A stretch of 46,904 nucleotides of DNA from Peptostreptococcaceae bacterium (lineage in GTDB: Bacteria; Bacillota; Clostridia; Peptostreptococcales; Filifactoraceae). A program made the position numbers and the translations under genes. Location of the stretch: positions 1 through 46,904 of the forward strand of contig JAUNKR010000012.1 in assembly GCA_030532705.1 (NCBI GenBank). The letters run 5' to 3'. This document shows, piece by piece, positions 46,825 through 46,904 of the stretch. The notes beneath the pieces were generated by a model. The model had not been told where the DNA came from and did not search any database. It saw nothing but the letters and a program-made list of their open reading frames with translations. Each line of letters begins with the position of its first letter. Position 1 is the stretch's first letter.

Positions 46825-46904
46825 AGTAAGATGGATCACTTTTACTATACTTGAATATACAATATAAGTGCAACAGATAAATAATGACTCATAGTTTCTG
46901 GTAT

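Overview
The window looks like chromosomal DNA of an anaerobic, mid-GC Bacillota, most likely class Clostridia. The reasons are strong AGGAGG-type ribosome binding sites, TTGAAA/TATAAT-type promoters, an oxygen-sensitive class III ribonucleotide reductase, a group-B-like [FeFe] hydrogenase, a clostridial-type dihydroorotate dehydrogenase (PyrD 1B with PyrK), a two-subunit glycine decarboxylase (GcvPA/GcvPB) and copper amine oxidase 'stalk'-domain surface proteins. Species cannot be told. By eye I see no rRNA, tRNA, CRISPR array, integrase or transposase.

Layout. 1-440: decayed tail of a DUF4143/AAA ATPase gene, then a promoter. 443-7282: DUF1292 protein, GNAT acetyltransferase, recG-rsmD-coaD-coiled-coil gene, tmcAL, tcdA. 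7483-8824 (minus): DUF3006 protein and a secreted ComEC-like metallo-hydrolase. 9299-13858: DUF2156 protein (possible ATT start), Eis-like acetyltransferase, a short ComEC lacking its hydrolase domain, holA. 13928-14191 (minus): rpsT with a TTG start. 14518-17168: nrdD-nrdG behind two NrdR boxes. 17420-20192: csoR-copA behind a CsoR operator. 20375-25629: pyrB-C-F-K-D-E behind a PyrR-type RNA hairpin that hides the pyrB ribosome binding site; two unknown genes follow (25640-27907). 28067-29879: small [2Fe-2S] protein and the hydrogenase. 30222-32013: uracil permease and a small membrane protein. 32223-35541 (minus): LacI-type regulator followed by a secreted stalk-domain protein. 35875-37872: ligA. 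38139-44907: glycine cleavage operon gcvT-H-PA-PB-lpd-lplA. 45109-46824: two unfamiliar genes with lower GC and fewer GATC sites.

How they work together. The pyr block covers every step from carbamoyl phosphate to UMP except carAB, and the permease supplies uracil for salvage. The gcv block encodes a complete glycine cleavage system plus a lipoate ligase to charge GcvH, which suggests lipoate scavenging. NrdDG makes dNTPs without oxygen. CsoR and CopA form a self-contained copper efflux circuit. Most remaining genes are housekeeping functions for DNA replication and repair, rRNA and tRNA modification, and CoA synthesis.

The most interesting signals are the PyrR-like SD-sequestering hairpin, the separated ComEC pieces, the hydrogenase pair, the ATT start candidate, the structured gcv leader, the terminator inside the gcv operon, strong GATC enrichment in the housekeeping genes, and the two unknown genes at the right end. 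I did not find a clearly new multi-gene system such as a defence island.
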